6,357 bases of DNA from an uncultured Schaedlerella sp. (lineage in GTDB: Bacteria > Bacillota > Clostridia > Lachnospirales > Lachnospiraceae), in NCBI GenBank assembly GCA_934435195.1, contig CAKSAJ010000049.1, positions 1 to 6,357 of the forward strand, given 5' to 3'. A program made the position numbers and the translations under genes. Of the stretch, positions 1-5,742 are shown piece by piece. A model generated the notes under the pieces. That model saw only the letters and a list, made by a program, of their open reading frames with translations. It was not told where the DNA came from and made no database searches. Position 1 is the first letter of the stretch. Each line of letters starts with the position of its first letter.

Positions 1-284
1 GGTTTTGGCGCATCCATATATCGATTAATATAGATATATCTGCACCAGTATCCCCAGTGTTTTTCCAATGTTTTATACGGATAGAAGCCTCCTGCATACA
101 TATCAGAAAATCCATATTTCTTTCTGAAATCCGAAAAATATTTTTCAAATCTTTCTCCATTATACACAAACCCGGCTGATGTGGAAAGTCCTGCACCTGC
201 CCCAATTATAATAGCATCTGCTTCCTTAATTTTTTCTTTTATCTGTAATATCTTATCCGAGTAACTGCTTGTAGAGTCGTTCAT
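1..284 (-). CDS. Class M sirtuin (SirTM), Sir2-family NAD-dependent protein ADP-ribosyltransferase; N-terminal 94 residues, 3' end off the window
   Basis: Reading leftward from the ATG at 284, the frame stays open to base 1. Residues 28-38 read GAGAGLSTSAG, the glycine-rich NAD-binding motif that opens the Rossmann fold of Sir2 proteins. The following stretch (residues 41-90, with GERFEKYFSDF, YGFSDMYAGGFYP and YIYINRY) is what I associate with microbial class M sirtuins, not deacetylating sirtuins. Characterised SirTMs mono-ADP-ribosylate a lipoylated GcvH-like carrier and are encoded with a macrodomain hydrolase, as here. The start overlaps the end of the macrodomain gene by 32 nt in another frame. 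The sequence AGAGGAAG just before the ATG is the probable ribosome binding site, although its spacing is short. The catalytic residues and zinc site lie beyond the window, so activity cannot be judged. Its true target in this operon is unknown. Confidence 0.88.
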   Translation of the reverse strand, partial: MNDSTSSYSDKILQIKEKIKEADAIIIGAGAGLSTSAGFVYNGERFEKYFSDFRKKYGFSDMYAGGFYPYKTLEKHWGYWCRYIYINRYMDAPK

Positions 285-1026
285 CTTCCTCTTTAAAAAC
301 ATTAAATATCACCTTTATCTTTGATTTTGTCTTTTCTTTATATTGCTTTACCGTCTGTACTGCAAGCTCAGCAGCTCGTTTATTCGGGAACATAAACACA
401 CCAGTTGAGATACAACAAAAAGCAATACTTTTTACTTCATTCTCATCAGCTATCCTAAGACACGATTCATAGCAGGATATCAGCAAACGTTCATGCTCCT
501 TTGTCAGCCTTCCCTGTACAATCGGACCAACTGTATGAATCACATAATCACATGGCAGATTAAACGCTGGGGTAATCTTTGCCTGTCCTGTCGGTTCTTC
601 CTCTCCCTGCTTTATCATCATATCATTGCAATGGTTTCGAAGCTGAATTCCTGCATAAGTATGTATACAATTATCAATGCAATTATGGCAAGGCTGATAG
701 CAACCTGTCATACCGCTGTTTGCTGCATTTACGATTGCTCCCACTCTAAGCCTTGTAATATCGCCCTTCCAGATAAAAAGATCAGGCTGCACCTCCCTGA
801 TATCTGCCAATGTGACAATCCCTTTCTTGTCATTTTCTTCCGAAAGGTACGCATCCTGAATTTGTAAAAATGCACGATCTATTTTTCCCGGCATTCTTAT
901 GTTCATAAGCGATCTGAGCAACTTTTTCTGCTCACTTGCGTCTTCTGGAAGCTGCATGTTCTCATATTCTGGTCGCTCTTTCAACAATCCTTTAATTAAA
1001 TATTTTCTTCTGTCATTCTGATTCAT
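253..1026 (-). CDS. Zinc-dependent macrodomain protein-ADP-ribose hydrolase (SirTM partner)
   Basis: This 257-residue soluble enzyme should remove ADP-ribose from proteins, reversing the neighbouring sirtuin. The macrodomain occupies about residues 80-257, after a helical N-terminal extension (about 1-78) usual for this subfamily. Visible motifs are WKGDIT (86-91), NAAN (100-103), the Cys/His-rich insert GCYQPCHNCIDNCIH (108-122) typical of zinc-binding macrodomains, and ISTGVFMFP (206-214) for the diphosphate loop. Length fits the family. Its ATG overlaps the stop codon of the preceding PNPOx-ferredoxin gene (ATGA, 4 nt), which implies translational coupling; the only nearby ribosome site is a weak AGGA. 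In characterised cases the partners are GcvH-L, LplA2 and SirTM. Here only the sirtuin is visible, with a RiPP cassette upstream. The family call is firm; the substrate is inferred. Confidence 0.93.
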   Translation of the reverse strand: MNQNDRRKYLIKGLLKERPEYENMQLPEDASEQKKLLRSLMNIRMPGKIDRAFLQIQDAYLSEENDKKGIVTLADIREVQPDLFIWKGDITRLRVGAIVNAANSGMTGCYQPCHNCIDNCIHTYAGIQLRNHCNDMMIKQGEEEPTGQAKITPAFNLPCDYVIHTVGPIVQGRLTKEHERLLISCYESCLRIADENEVKSIAFCCISTGVFMFPNKRAAELAVQTVKQYKEKTKSKIKVIFNVFKEEDERLYKQLLG

Positions 1027-1634
1027 TTCCTGATCACCGCTTTCACCGGACAGTTCTCATAACAGCTTCCACAGTGCAGACAGTGCTCCTGTTGAATAAC
1101 AAAAGGCTCTCCCTTCTCAATACATTTCTGTGGACAATGTTTCACACATGTCCCACATCCGATACAGGATTCTGTTATGTAATATCCTTTTTCCTTTATA
1201 TTAACATTTCCCAGAATATATGTCTCCCGGAAAATTGGATTCACACCAAGGTTAAAATATTCCACTTCCGCCTGATCAATACAGAAAATAATCCCGATTT
1301 CTCTCGTATCTCCCGGATATACATTCGCAAGGTACGGCTGTTCTTCAAAAATGCAATCCACCCATTTTTTCTGTTCATTCTCTGCTACTGCGTAAGCCTT
1401 TCCCGACAAACGAATCATTTCTTTATATTTAGTATAGGCAAGAATCTGAACCCTGCCATCTTCCATTAATTCTTTACAAAAATTTTTACCTCTGGCGGTG
1501 AAAAAATAGAGTGCATCCGGTTCGTAATGAATCGCACTGATATTCCGTATCTGTGGTGCGCCCTCACTGTCTACTGTTGCAAACGCAAGCACTCCCACCA
1601 GCTGCATCTTCTTTAAACATGTTTGTAAATCCAT
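1023..1634 (-). CDS. PNPOx-like flavin-binding domain fused to a 2[4Fe-4S] ferredoxin domain
   Basis: The product has 203 residues. Residues 1 to about 140 resemble the split-barrel pyridoxamine-phosphate-oxidase-like fold, which usually binds FMN or F420 (for example LVGVLAFATVDSEGAPQIRN at 12-31, then ALYFFTARGKNF at 41-52). Residues 157-168 (CIGCGTCVKHCP) and 185-196 (CLHCGSCYENCP) are two classical ferredoxin motifs, with Cys 157/160/163/167 and 185/188/191/195. The protein is probably a cytosolic electron carrier or small-molecule reductase. By position it may feed electrons to the radical SAM enzyme or to the peptide; that role is inference. I chose the ATG at 1634 because a GGAGGAG site (1642-1648) sits 7 nt upstream, the gene then begins 1 nt after the maturase stop (TAG-A-ATG), and the domain starts at once. 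The frame stays open further upstream to 1766, but that would add 44 residues lying entirely inside the maturase gene. Confidence 0.9.
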   Translation of the reverse strand: MDLQTCLKKMQLVGVLAFATVDSEGAPQIRNISAIHYEPDALYFFTARGKNFCKELMEDGRVQILAYTKYKEMIRLSGKAYAVAENEQKKWVDCIFEEQPYLANVYPGDTREIGIIFCIDQAEVEYFNLGVNPIFRETYILGNVNIKEKGYYITESCIGCGTCVKHCPQKCIEKGEPFVIQQEHCLHCGSCYENCPVKAVIRK

Positions 1635-1635
1635 T

Positions 1636-2700
1636 CTATTGCTCCTCCAATAATTCCCCGGTAATCTCATTTCTTGTCTTCCAGCACTGTGGATCTGCCC
1701 CATAAAAGTTACCGCTTGTTCCATTGGCAACTGCCGGACATCCACGGCACCATGCCTTAAGTTCACACTTGCTGCATTTTACAAATTTATCGTAATCTCT
1801 GTATTTTTCCATCTGACAGATCCAGACATCTGCCAGTCGGTCTTCAAAAATATTGGCCACTTTACTGTCTGTCACCCTTCTGCATGCCATAATATCTCCA
1901 TTGGAAGATATGGTAATATGACAGTTTCCACAGTTACAGCCACCATAGATCATTCCTGCCTCTGTACTCTCAGGAAGCTTAAACTGTCCCGTTTCATATT
2001 CATACAGCGTCCACAAATGATCCTTTTTATTAAAATAGGTCTCGCATCCTGCCTTTTCATATGCCTTATACTTTGCATCACAGACTTCCAGAAGTTTTCT
2101 GTATTCTTCCGGTGTCATGCTTGTGTCAACTTCACCACCTGTAGGCACATAGCGCGAAAATGCAAAAACCTTTACTTTCGCTTTTACAACTTCATCAATA
2201 ATATCCGGTATCTCATCCATATTTGTTTTGGATACCGTGCTCATAATTACACTTTTTATTCCTGCTCTGTTCAGACATCCGATCTTCTCAATCGTCAGAT
2301 CAAAGCTTCCCGGCTTTCTGAACCAGTCATGTCTTTCTCTCATTCCATCTAAAGACATCTGGTATTTATCGCAACCACACACCTTTAGCATTCTACAAAT
2401 TTCGTCATTCAAATGAAATGGATTTCCCATTAAAGTAAAAGGTATCTTTTTCGATTTCAATAATACCATTAATTTCCAAAAATCCGGATGAAGGATAGGA
2501 TCTCCGCCAGTTATATAAAAATATGGCACTCTGCCATATACTTTGCAGAAATCCTCACAGCTTGCTACTACCTCTGTCATCTGCTTCCAGGTCATAGACT
2601 TTAATTCCTTACAGCCTTCACCTGAGAAAATATAGCAATGCTTGCATCGCTGATCACATTCATCTGTAATATGCCACTGAAAAGAAAAATACTGACTCAT
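1636..2700 (-). CDS. Radical SAM/SPASM peptide maturase of the ACGX-repeat system
   Basis: This is a 354-residue enzyme predicted to install crosslinks or other radical-based changes on the Cys-rich repeat peptide encoded just upstream. The SAM cluster motif is C15-X3-C19-X2-C22, followed by Y23. FYITGGDP (61-68) is the SAM-contacting glycine motif, and MSLDGM (115-120) lies in the barrel. The C-terminal part carries SPASM-type auxiliary cluster cysteines: C255, C257, C260, C273, C309, C312, C318, C321 and C339, including CSKCELKAWCRGCP at 309-322. The N-terminus is only 14 residues before the first cluster cysteine, so there is no fused RiPP recognition element. The ATG at 2700 is favoured because an AAGGAG (2710-2715) lies 9 nt upstream; a TTG three codons earlier touches that site and would be too close. 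Protein collections, as I recall, name this type 'radical SAM/SPASM domain protein, ACGX system'. The chemistry (thioether, epimerisation or other) cannot be read from the sequence. Confidence 0.92.
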   Translation of the reverse strand: MSQYFSFQWHITDECDQRCKHCYIFSGEGCKELKSMTWKQMTEVVASCEDFCKVYGRVPYFYITGGDPILHPDFWKLMVLLKSKKIPFTLMGNPFHLNDEICRMLKVCGCDKYQMSLDGMRERHDWFRKPGSFDLTIEKIGCLNRAGIKSVIMSTVSKTNMDEIPDIIDEVVKAKVKVFAFSRYVPTGGEVDTSMTPEEYRKLLEVCDAKYKAYEKAGCETYFNKKDHLWTLYEYETGQFKLPESTEAGMIYGGCNCGNCHITISSNGDIMACRRVTDSKVANIFEDRLADVWICQMEKYRDYDKFVKCSKCELKAWCRGCPAVANGTSGNFYGADPQCWKTRNEITGELLEEQ

Positions 2701-2727
2701 CCTATCCAACTCCTTTCTTAAATCATT

Positions 2728-2973
2728 CTACTTGTCAGATGCTCCACATGCTGTTCCGCATGCTGCTGGTTTCTCTTCCGGTTTGTCTGCTGCTCCACAC
2801 GCTGTTCCGCATGCTGCCGGTTTCTCTTCCGGTTTGTCTGCTGCTCCACACGCTGTTCCGCATGCTGCCGGTTTCTCTTCCGGTTTGTCTGCTGCTCCAC
2901 ATGCTGTTCCGCATGCTGCACTGGTTTCTGTTTCTACTTTCTTTTTCCATCCGAAAAGATTTGATAATGCCAT
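2728..2973 (-). CDS. ACGX-repeat peptide, putative RiPP precursor
   Basis: The product has 81 residues. Residues 1-18 (MALSNLFGWKKKVETETS) form a short Lys-containing leader. Residues 19-69 hold three 17-residue units AACGTACGAADKPEEKP, and 70-81 hold a fourth, shortened unit ending ACGTACGASDK. The eight cysteines (21, 25, 38, 42, 55, 59, 72, 76) all sit in ACGX tetrapeptides, two in tandem per unit, separated by charged Pro/Glu/Lys linkers. No signal peptide or double-Gly cleavage site is evident. The start is secure, with AGGAGGT (2980-2986) 7 nt upstream. The gene is first in the operon, 27 nt before the radical SAM gene, as expected for the precursor of a modified peptide. The other frames across the repeat are also open, because 51 nt is a multiple of three and the unit lacks stops. 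This frame is chosen for its ribosome site, the Cys pattern and its resemblance to ACGX-repeat peptides. The function of the mature product is unknown. Confidence 0.9.
   Translation of the reverse strand: MALSNLFGWKKKVETETSAACGTACGAADKPEEKPAACGTACGAADKPEEKPAACGTACGAADKPEEKPAACGTACGASDK
2731..2919 (-). repeat. 51-bp tandem repeat, three full units and one partial, inside the peptide gene
   Basis: Three 51-bp units and a 36-bp fourth copy encode residues 19-81 of the peptide. The full units differ only at two silent positions, a Pro codon (CCA or CCG) and an Ala codon (GCG or GCA). In every unit the first Cys is TGC and the second is TGT, so the copying unit was the whole 51 bp and not the ACGX tetrapeptide. 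The near identity points to recent expansion or continuing homogenisation. Confidence 0.95.
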
Positions 2974-3019
2974 TTTGTTACCTCCTGATATTTTTGTTTG
3001 TTGTTATCTTTGTTGCAAG

Positions 3020-3049
3020 ATTATAATATCAAGAGTTCTTAACCGACAA
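3020..3049 (-). promoter_or_regulatory. Sigma-A-type promoter for the repeat-peptide operon
   Basis: On the minus strand, TTGTCG (3044-3049) and a perfect TATAAT (3020-3025) are separated by 18 bp. Transcription would begin near 3013, giving a leader of about 40 nt before the peptide's ribosome site and ATG. The imperfect operator-like copy around 3052-3073 lies at and just upstream of the -35 box, a position where a bound repressor would interfere. Confidence 0.65.
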
Positions 3050-3092
3050 AAGTACGCACTTTTTTATTACATAGGCATAAAAAGGTGACCCC

Positions 3093-3110
3093 GGTTACTT
3101 TTTTGTAACC
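3093..3110. promoter_or_regulatory. Perfect inverted repeat, probable HxlR operator
   Basis: GGTTAC-TTTTTT-GTAACC is an 18-bp perfect dyad with 6-bp arms. It lies between the divergent peptide operon and hxlR-like gene, just upstream of the proposed plus-strand -35 box. A second, imperfect relative (GCAC-TTTTTT-ATTAC, about 3056-3070) lies 39 bp away, overlapping the -35 region of the minus-strand promoter; a GGTGAC half-like site is at 3084-3089. Winged-helix HxlR dimers bind dyads of this sort next to their own genes. Assignment to the adjacent regulator is inference from position. Confidence 0.6.
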
Positions 3111-3112
3111 TA

Positions 3113-3141
3113 TTGCTTCTTTTTTATTGTTAGATTAAAAT
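3113..3141 (+). promoter_or_regulatory. Possible promoter of the HxlR-family gene
   Basis: TTGCTT (3113-3118) and TAAAAT (3136-3141) are 17 bp apart on the plus strand. The proposed operator ends 2 bp upstream of the -35 box, so autoregulation is plausible. The region is AT-rich, so other box pairs are possible. Confidence 0.4.
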
Positions 3142-3184
3142 TAAATATAACAACAAAAAAGGATGTTATATAGGAGGCGATCAT

Positions 3185-3505
3185 ATGTTAACAAAAGAAG
3201 AATTACCGGAATGTCCGGTTGCAACCACAGTTTCGCTCATCGGCAGTAAATGGAAATTGCTGATTATCCGAAATCTGCTGGAACGCCCTTGGCGATTCAA
3301 TGAATTAAAGAAAAACCTTGAAGGGATCAGTCAGAAAGTTCTCACCGATAGTTTGCGCTCCATGGAAAATGATGGTCTCATTATTCGCACAGTTTACCCG
3401 GAGGTTCCACCAAGAGTTGAGTACAGTCTCAGTGAACTTGGACTTACTCTGAAACCTATTCTTGACTCAATGGTCGAATGGGGTAACGCCTATAAAAAAA
3501 TGTAG
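3185..3505 (+). CDS. HxlR-family winged helix-turn-helix transcriptional regulator
   Basis: The 106-residue product has the typical length and layout of the HxlR (DUF24) family. It opens with the conserved segment CPVATTVSLIGSKWKLLIIRNLL (from C10), has a probable recognition helix at about 49-66 (SQKVLTDSLRSMENDGLI), a wing at 68-86 with the family's PEVPPRVEYSLSELG, and a C-terminal dimerisation helix. Cys10 matches the N-terminal cysteine used by relatives such as HypR and YodB of Bacillus to sense disulfide or quinone stress; it is the only Cys in the protein. An AGGAGG (3172-3177) lies 7 nt before the ATG. It is transcribed away from the repeat-peptide operon, with a dyad in the shared intergenic region, so it probably controls that operon and itself. 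Whether it acts as repressor or activator, and its signal, are inferred. Confidence 0.93.
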   Translation: MLTKEELPECPVATTVSLIGSKWKLLIIRNLLERPWRFNELKKNLEGISQKVLTDSLRSMENDGLIIRTVYPEVPPRVEYSLSELGLTLKPILDSMVEWGNAYKKM

Positions 3506-3527
3506 GATGAATTTTTTAGGACGAAAA

Positions 3528-3582
3528 AGAAGGTGTCGCAAAATCATCTAATCCGATGATTTTGCGACACCTTCTCTTTTTT
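3528..3582. terminator. Bidirectional intrinsic terminator, 21-bp perfect stem
   Basis: The arms 3528-3548 and 3555-3575 are exact reverse complements around the 6-nt loop TAATCC. A T-run (3577-3582) follows on the plus strand, ending the hxlR-like transcript. On the minus strand the hairpin is followed by TTTTTCG, ending the convergent transcript of the zinc-ribbon operon. The stem is longer than most simple terminators. Confidence 0.9.
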
Positions 3583-3595
3583 ATTATATATCTAT

Positions 3596-3811
3596 TTATA
3601 ACTCCTCTTCAAATGCAACCGATTTTTTTGTTCTTGCAGATTCCCTAATTGCTTCCATAAGTTTAAGAACGCGTCTAACTTCTGAAATTTTCACTAGAAA
3701 TTCGTTTTCTCCTCGATATGCACGAACATAATTCTCAAAATAATCCTCATGTTTCGTATCTACTTCCGGCAATTCTTCTGTCACCAATGTGGCCCTACGG
3801 ATGCATGATCA
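3596..3811 (-). pseudogene. C-terminal remnant of a Gfo/Idh/MocA-family oxidoreductase
   Basis: An open stretch beginning after the TGA at 3809-3811 encodes about 70 residues. Its last 63 (from a TTG at 3787) resemble only the extreme C-terminus of Gfo/Idh/MocA sugar-type dehydrogenases: HEDYFENYVRAYRGENEFLVK, then ISEVRRVLKLMEAIRESART and a KSVAFEE end. Full-length members have roughly 330-400 residues. The NAD-binding Rossmann domain and catalytic Lys motif are absent, and the upstream sequence is already the zinc-ribbon gene, whose stop lies 7 nt before the TTG. No convincing ribosome site precedes it. I therefore read it as the tail left after a deletion or rearrangement that joined it to the gene upstream. 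Expression as a small standalone protein is possible but unlikely. The family call rests on recognised C-terminal motifs only. Confidence 0.6.
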
Positions 3812-5447
3812 TATATACCGTCATAATGTATAGGATCAACGGTATCAGCAGAATCCATTTAGCCTCTGTATTCTTCAACAGATAACGTACATTTTTCCAG
3901 CGTGCCTGTCTGATTTTTTGACGTTCTTCTTTCAAGTGGATCCGTCTTCGTCCTCCATTTTCCAAAAGCTCATAGACCACCGGGGAATCATATATCTGGA
4001 TTCGCCCGAAAATGACAAACCCGGCCAGCGAGATTGGTACGGACAGACACATCCATATCACATTACTGCTGTAGTTGAGTTGTGAAAATAAGGACCAGTC
4101 ACCAGAGCGGACACACTGGATTGCAGTAAGTACCCATGCCAGCAGACAGGTAGACGCATTTATAAGTAGCAGAAGGATTGCCATCTTTGCAATGCGTCCT
4201 TTGGAATAAAAGCCAAGCTGTACCGGAAGCTCCCGTCCCTGAACGTTTTCAAAAAATACCGGCTCCATAGCAGGCTTTTCTTTTTTCTTTCGGTTTTTCT
4301 TTCTGTTCTTCTTTTGCTCCTCTTCCACGCTGATGCTCTTGTAAATCTTTCTTTTGACTCTGGCCCGTCTTCCGTTGCTGAATACGGTAAATAAAATCAA
4401 TGCCGCCACAAGCCCGATCGTACCGATCAATTCCAGTAATTCTTTCGGATCCATCGCTACGCCTCCATAATTTCGGAAGGCGAAATAGATAAATATCATA
4501 ACCGCAATTGTTCCAAGCAACGGTTCTATGATCCATGGATAAGTTTTTGTATCTTTTTCTGCAAGCACAGATACCTTTCCCGTCTGCCCATTCACTGCTG
4601 CCTGCACCTCGCCGCAGTCCATAAAATAAACCGGAAGGAAAGCTGGCATTCTTAAAAGTGCTTCGGCAGAAGGCTGCAATGAAAGTCCCGTTGTCTGCAT
4701 CGTTTGCTCGACGGTAGGACGATACTCTTCTGCAACTTCTTCAAATACGCGGCGTCTAAGCTCTGCGCCGTCTGCTGTCGGAACTTCTGCTGCATGACCG
4801 GCGATATAGCCAAATCGAAATGGTTCCAGATCATCCCATATAAATGGTTCCATTCCATTTAGCAGAAGGTTGTTGCAGCGATCGGTCACATTCACCGCCA
4901 CATGTTCTAAAAAACCTCCGCAGACATAGCGCCTTTCCGAATTATCTCTGCTCACCTGAAAACGGATCGGGCCTTTGATCAGCTCATATGGCAAATAGAT
5001 TCCTTTCAGCTTTTTCCTATTTTCATTTAAAATTCTGGATTCTTTTTGATCTGGATGTTTCTCGATCCATTCTACCAGTGCTTTTTCTGCCTGCTTTCGA
5101 TTTCGTTTAAATGGAATCAGCACCTCCGGAAATCCATCTCCCATCTGGACATCCGACCGCAGAATCTTTGACTGGCAGAAGATACAGGTTTCTGCCACCT
5201 CATGCTCTTTCACAATTACCCGAACTCCACAATTAGGACACTCACAGGCAATTGTCTGACTATCCGGAAGTTCCTGCTCCATTGCAGTTTTTGCGAGACT
5301 GCGAAATTCCTTCAGTTCCTTTAACGGAATATCCATTCCGGTTTCTTCTCCGCAGTACGGGCAGTGATAATTTTGCGTTCGAATATCGTATTGTGCAGGT
5401 GCTCCACAGCTGGCACAGTGAATGGTCATTATCTTATTCTGCTTCAT
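3795..5447 (-). CDS. Membrane protein with two N-terminal zinc ribbons (TFIIB-type zinc ribbon protein, YdjG-like)
   Basis: The product has 550 residues. Zinc ribbon 1 uses C11/C14 and C29/C32 (CASCG...CPYCG). Zinc ribbon 2 uses C70/C73 and C88/C91 (CPNCG...CIFC). A soluble region follows (about 105-300), with YLPYELIKGPI at 151-161 and LPVYFMDCGEVQAAVNGQTG at 271-290; the NGQTG element recurs in this family. Five hydrophobic segments lie at about 304-324, 338-357, 421-443, 462-482 and 530-548, with a very Lys-rich loop at 379-391. There is no signal peptide, so the ribbons should be cytosolic. Such proteins are often loosely labelled TFIIB-type or PriA-like, with no evidence of a role in transcription or replication. 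Bacillus YdjG, which helps tether an SPFH protein at the membrane, is a possible functional relative. The ATG at 5447 is chosen as the first in-frame start; its ribosome site (AAGG or GGCGGG) is weak, and a second ATG is at codon 7. Both neighbours are gene remnants. Confidence 0.8.
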   Translation of the reverse strand: MKQNKIMTIHCASCGAPAQYDIRTQNYHCPYCGEETGMDIPLKELKEFRSLAKTAMEQELPDSQTIACECPNCGVRVIVKEHEVAETCIFCQSKILRSDVQMGDGFPEVLIPFKRNRKQAEKALVEWIEKHPDQKESRILNENRKKLKGIYLPYELIKGPIRFQVSRDNSERRYVCGGFLEHVAVNVTDRCNNLLLNGMEPFIWDDLEPFRFGYIAGHAAEVPTADGAELRRRVFEEVAEEYRPTVEQTMQTTGLSLQPSAEALLRMPAFLPVYFMDCGEVQAAVNGQTGKVSVLAEKDTKTYPWIIEPLLGTIAVMIFIYFAFRNYGGVAMDPKELLELIGTIGLVAALILFTVFSNGRRARVKRKIYKSISVEEEQKKNRKKNRKKKEKPAMEPVFFENVQGRELPVQLGFYSKGRIAKMAILLLLINASTCLLAWVLTAIQCVRSGDWSLFSQLNYSSNVIWMCLSVPISLAGFVIFGRIQIYDSPVVYELLENGGRRRIHLKEERQKIRQARWKNVRYLLKNTEAKWILLIPLILYIMTVYMIMHP

Positions 5448-5478
5448 ATGCTGATTCCCGCCTTTTTATCCTGTCTTT

Positions 5479-5721
5479 TTAGAATTTGCCTTTTTCTCCA
5501 CCGTGTTTTGTTCCAGAGGAAGATTTATGGGTTGTACTTCCATTTCCGTTATTACTCTTTTCTTCTTTCTTAACCCGATCTACTTTACTGTACAGGCAAA
5601 GATCCTGCTGCGTTGTAAGCTTCATACTTCCCTTTTTTACATAATTCGCAACTGCTGTTCTTGCCATAGATATCGCCTCATCTTTTTTCTTCATTATATC
5701 TTGTTTGATTGCAAGTTGCAC
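5479..5721 (-). pseudogene. C-terminal remnant of a TPM-domain (YgcG-like) membrane protein
   Basis: The frame encodes up to 80 residues from a GTG with no ribosome site. From about residue 19 (MARTAVANYVKKGSMKLTTQ, then QDLCLYSKVDR) it resembles the region after the transmembrane segment of TPM-domain proteins. The tail (THKSSSGTKHGGEKGKF) resembles their usual Ser/Gly-rich end. The TPM domain, signal peptide and membrane segment are all missing, and the frame meets a stop at 5740-5742. Similarity appears to start abruptly at residues 10-19, which suggests a deletion joint. The next gene downstream, the zinc-ribbon membrane protein, starts 31 nt after this stop, and I believe the two families are often neighbours in Lachnospiraceae. 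The family call rests on motif recall, not alignment. Confidence 0.6.
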
Positions 5722-5742
5722 GCGAATCGCAATCTGTTTTCA

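Noticed and set aside
493..867. Plus-strand open frame of 124 codons opposite the macrodomain gene
   Set aside because: The minus strand carries a clear macrodomain with all motifs; the plus frame has no recognisable features.
1635..1766. Upstream extension of the PNPOx-ferredoxin frame by 44 residues
   Set aside because: The extension lies wholly inside the maturase gene, whereas the ATG at 1634 has a GGAGGAG site at 7 nt and follows the maturase stop by 1 nt.
2701..2709. TTG start three codons before the maturase ATG
   Set aside because: The TTG touches the AAGGAG site with no spacing, while the ATG at 2700 has 9 nt.
2731..2919. Regular repeats that could suggest a CRISPR array
   Set aside because: Units are directly contiguous with no unique spacers, are 51 bp (a multiple of three), and are read through by a gene with a strong ribosome site and a meaningful Cys pattern.
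2732..3088. Plus-strand open frame of about 118 codons with His/Pro/Ala repeats across the peptide gene
   Set aside because: The repeat unit lacks stops in several frames, so open frames appear by default. This one has no ribosome site and runs through the promoter of the opposite operon.
3093..3110. GGTTAC-T6-GTAACC as a terminator
   Set aside because: The stem is only 6 bp, it has no T-run after it on either strand, and it lies upstream of both divergent genes; an operator is more likely.
4249..4858. Two minus-strand open frames (95 and 68 codons) within the zinc-ribbon gene
   Set aside because: They lie inside the long coding frame, show no recognisable domain and have no ribosome sites; they are frame shadows.
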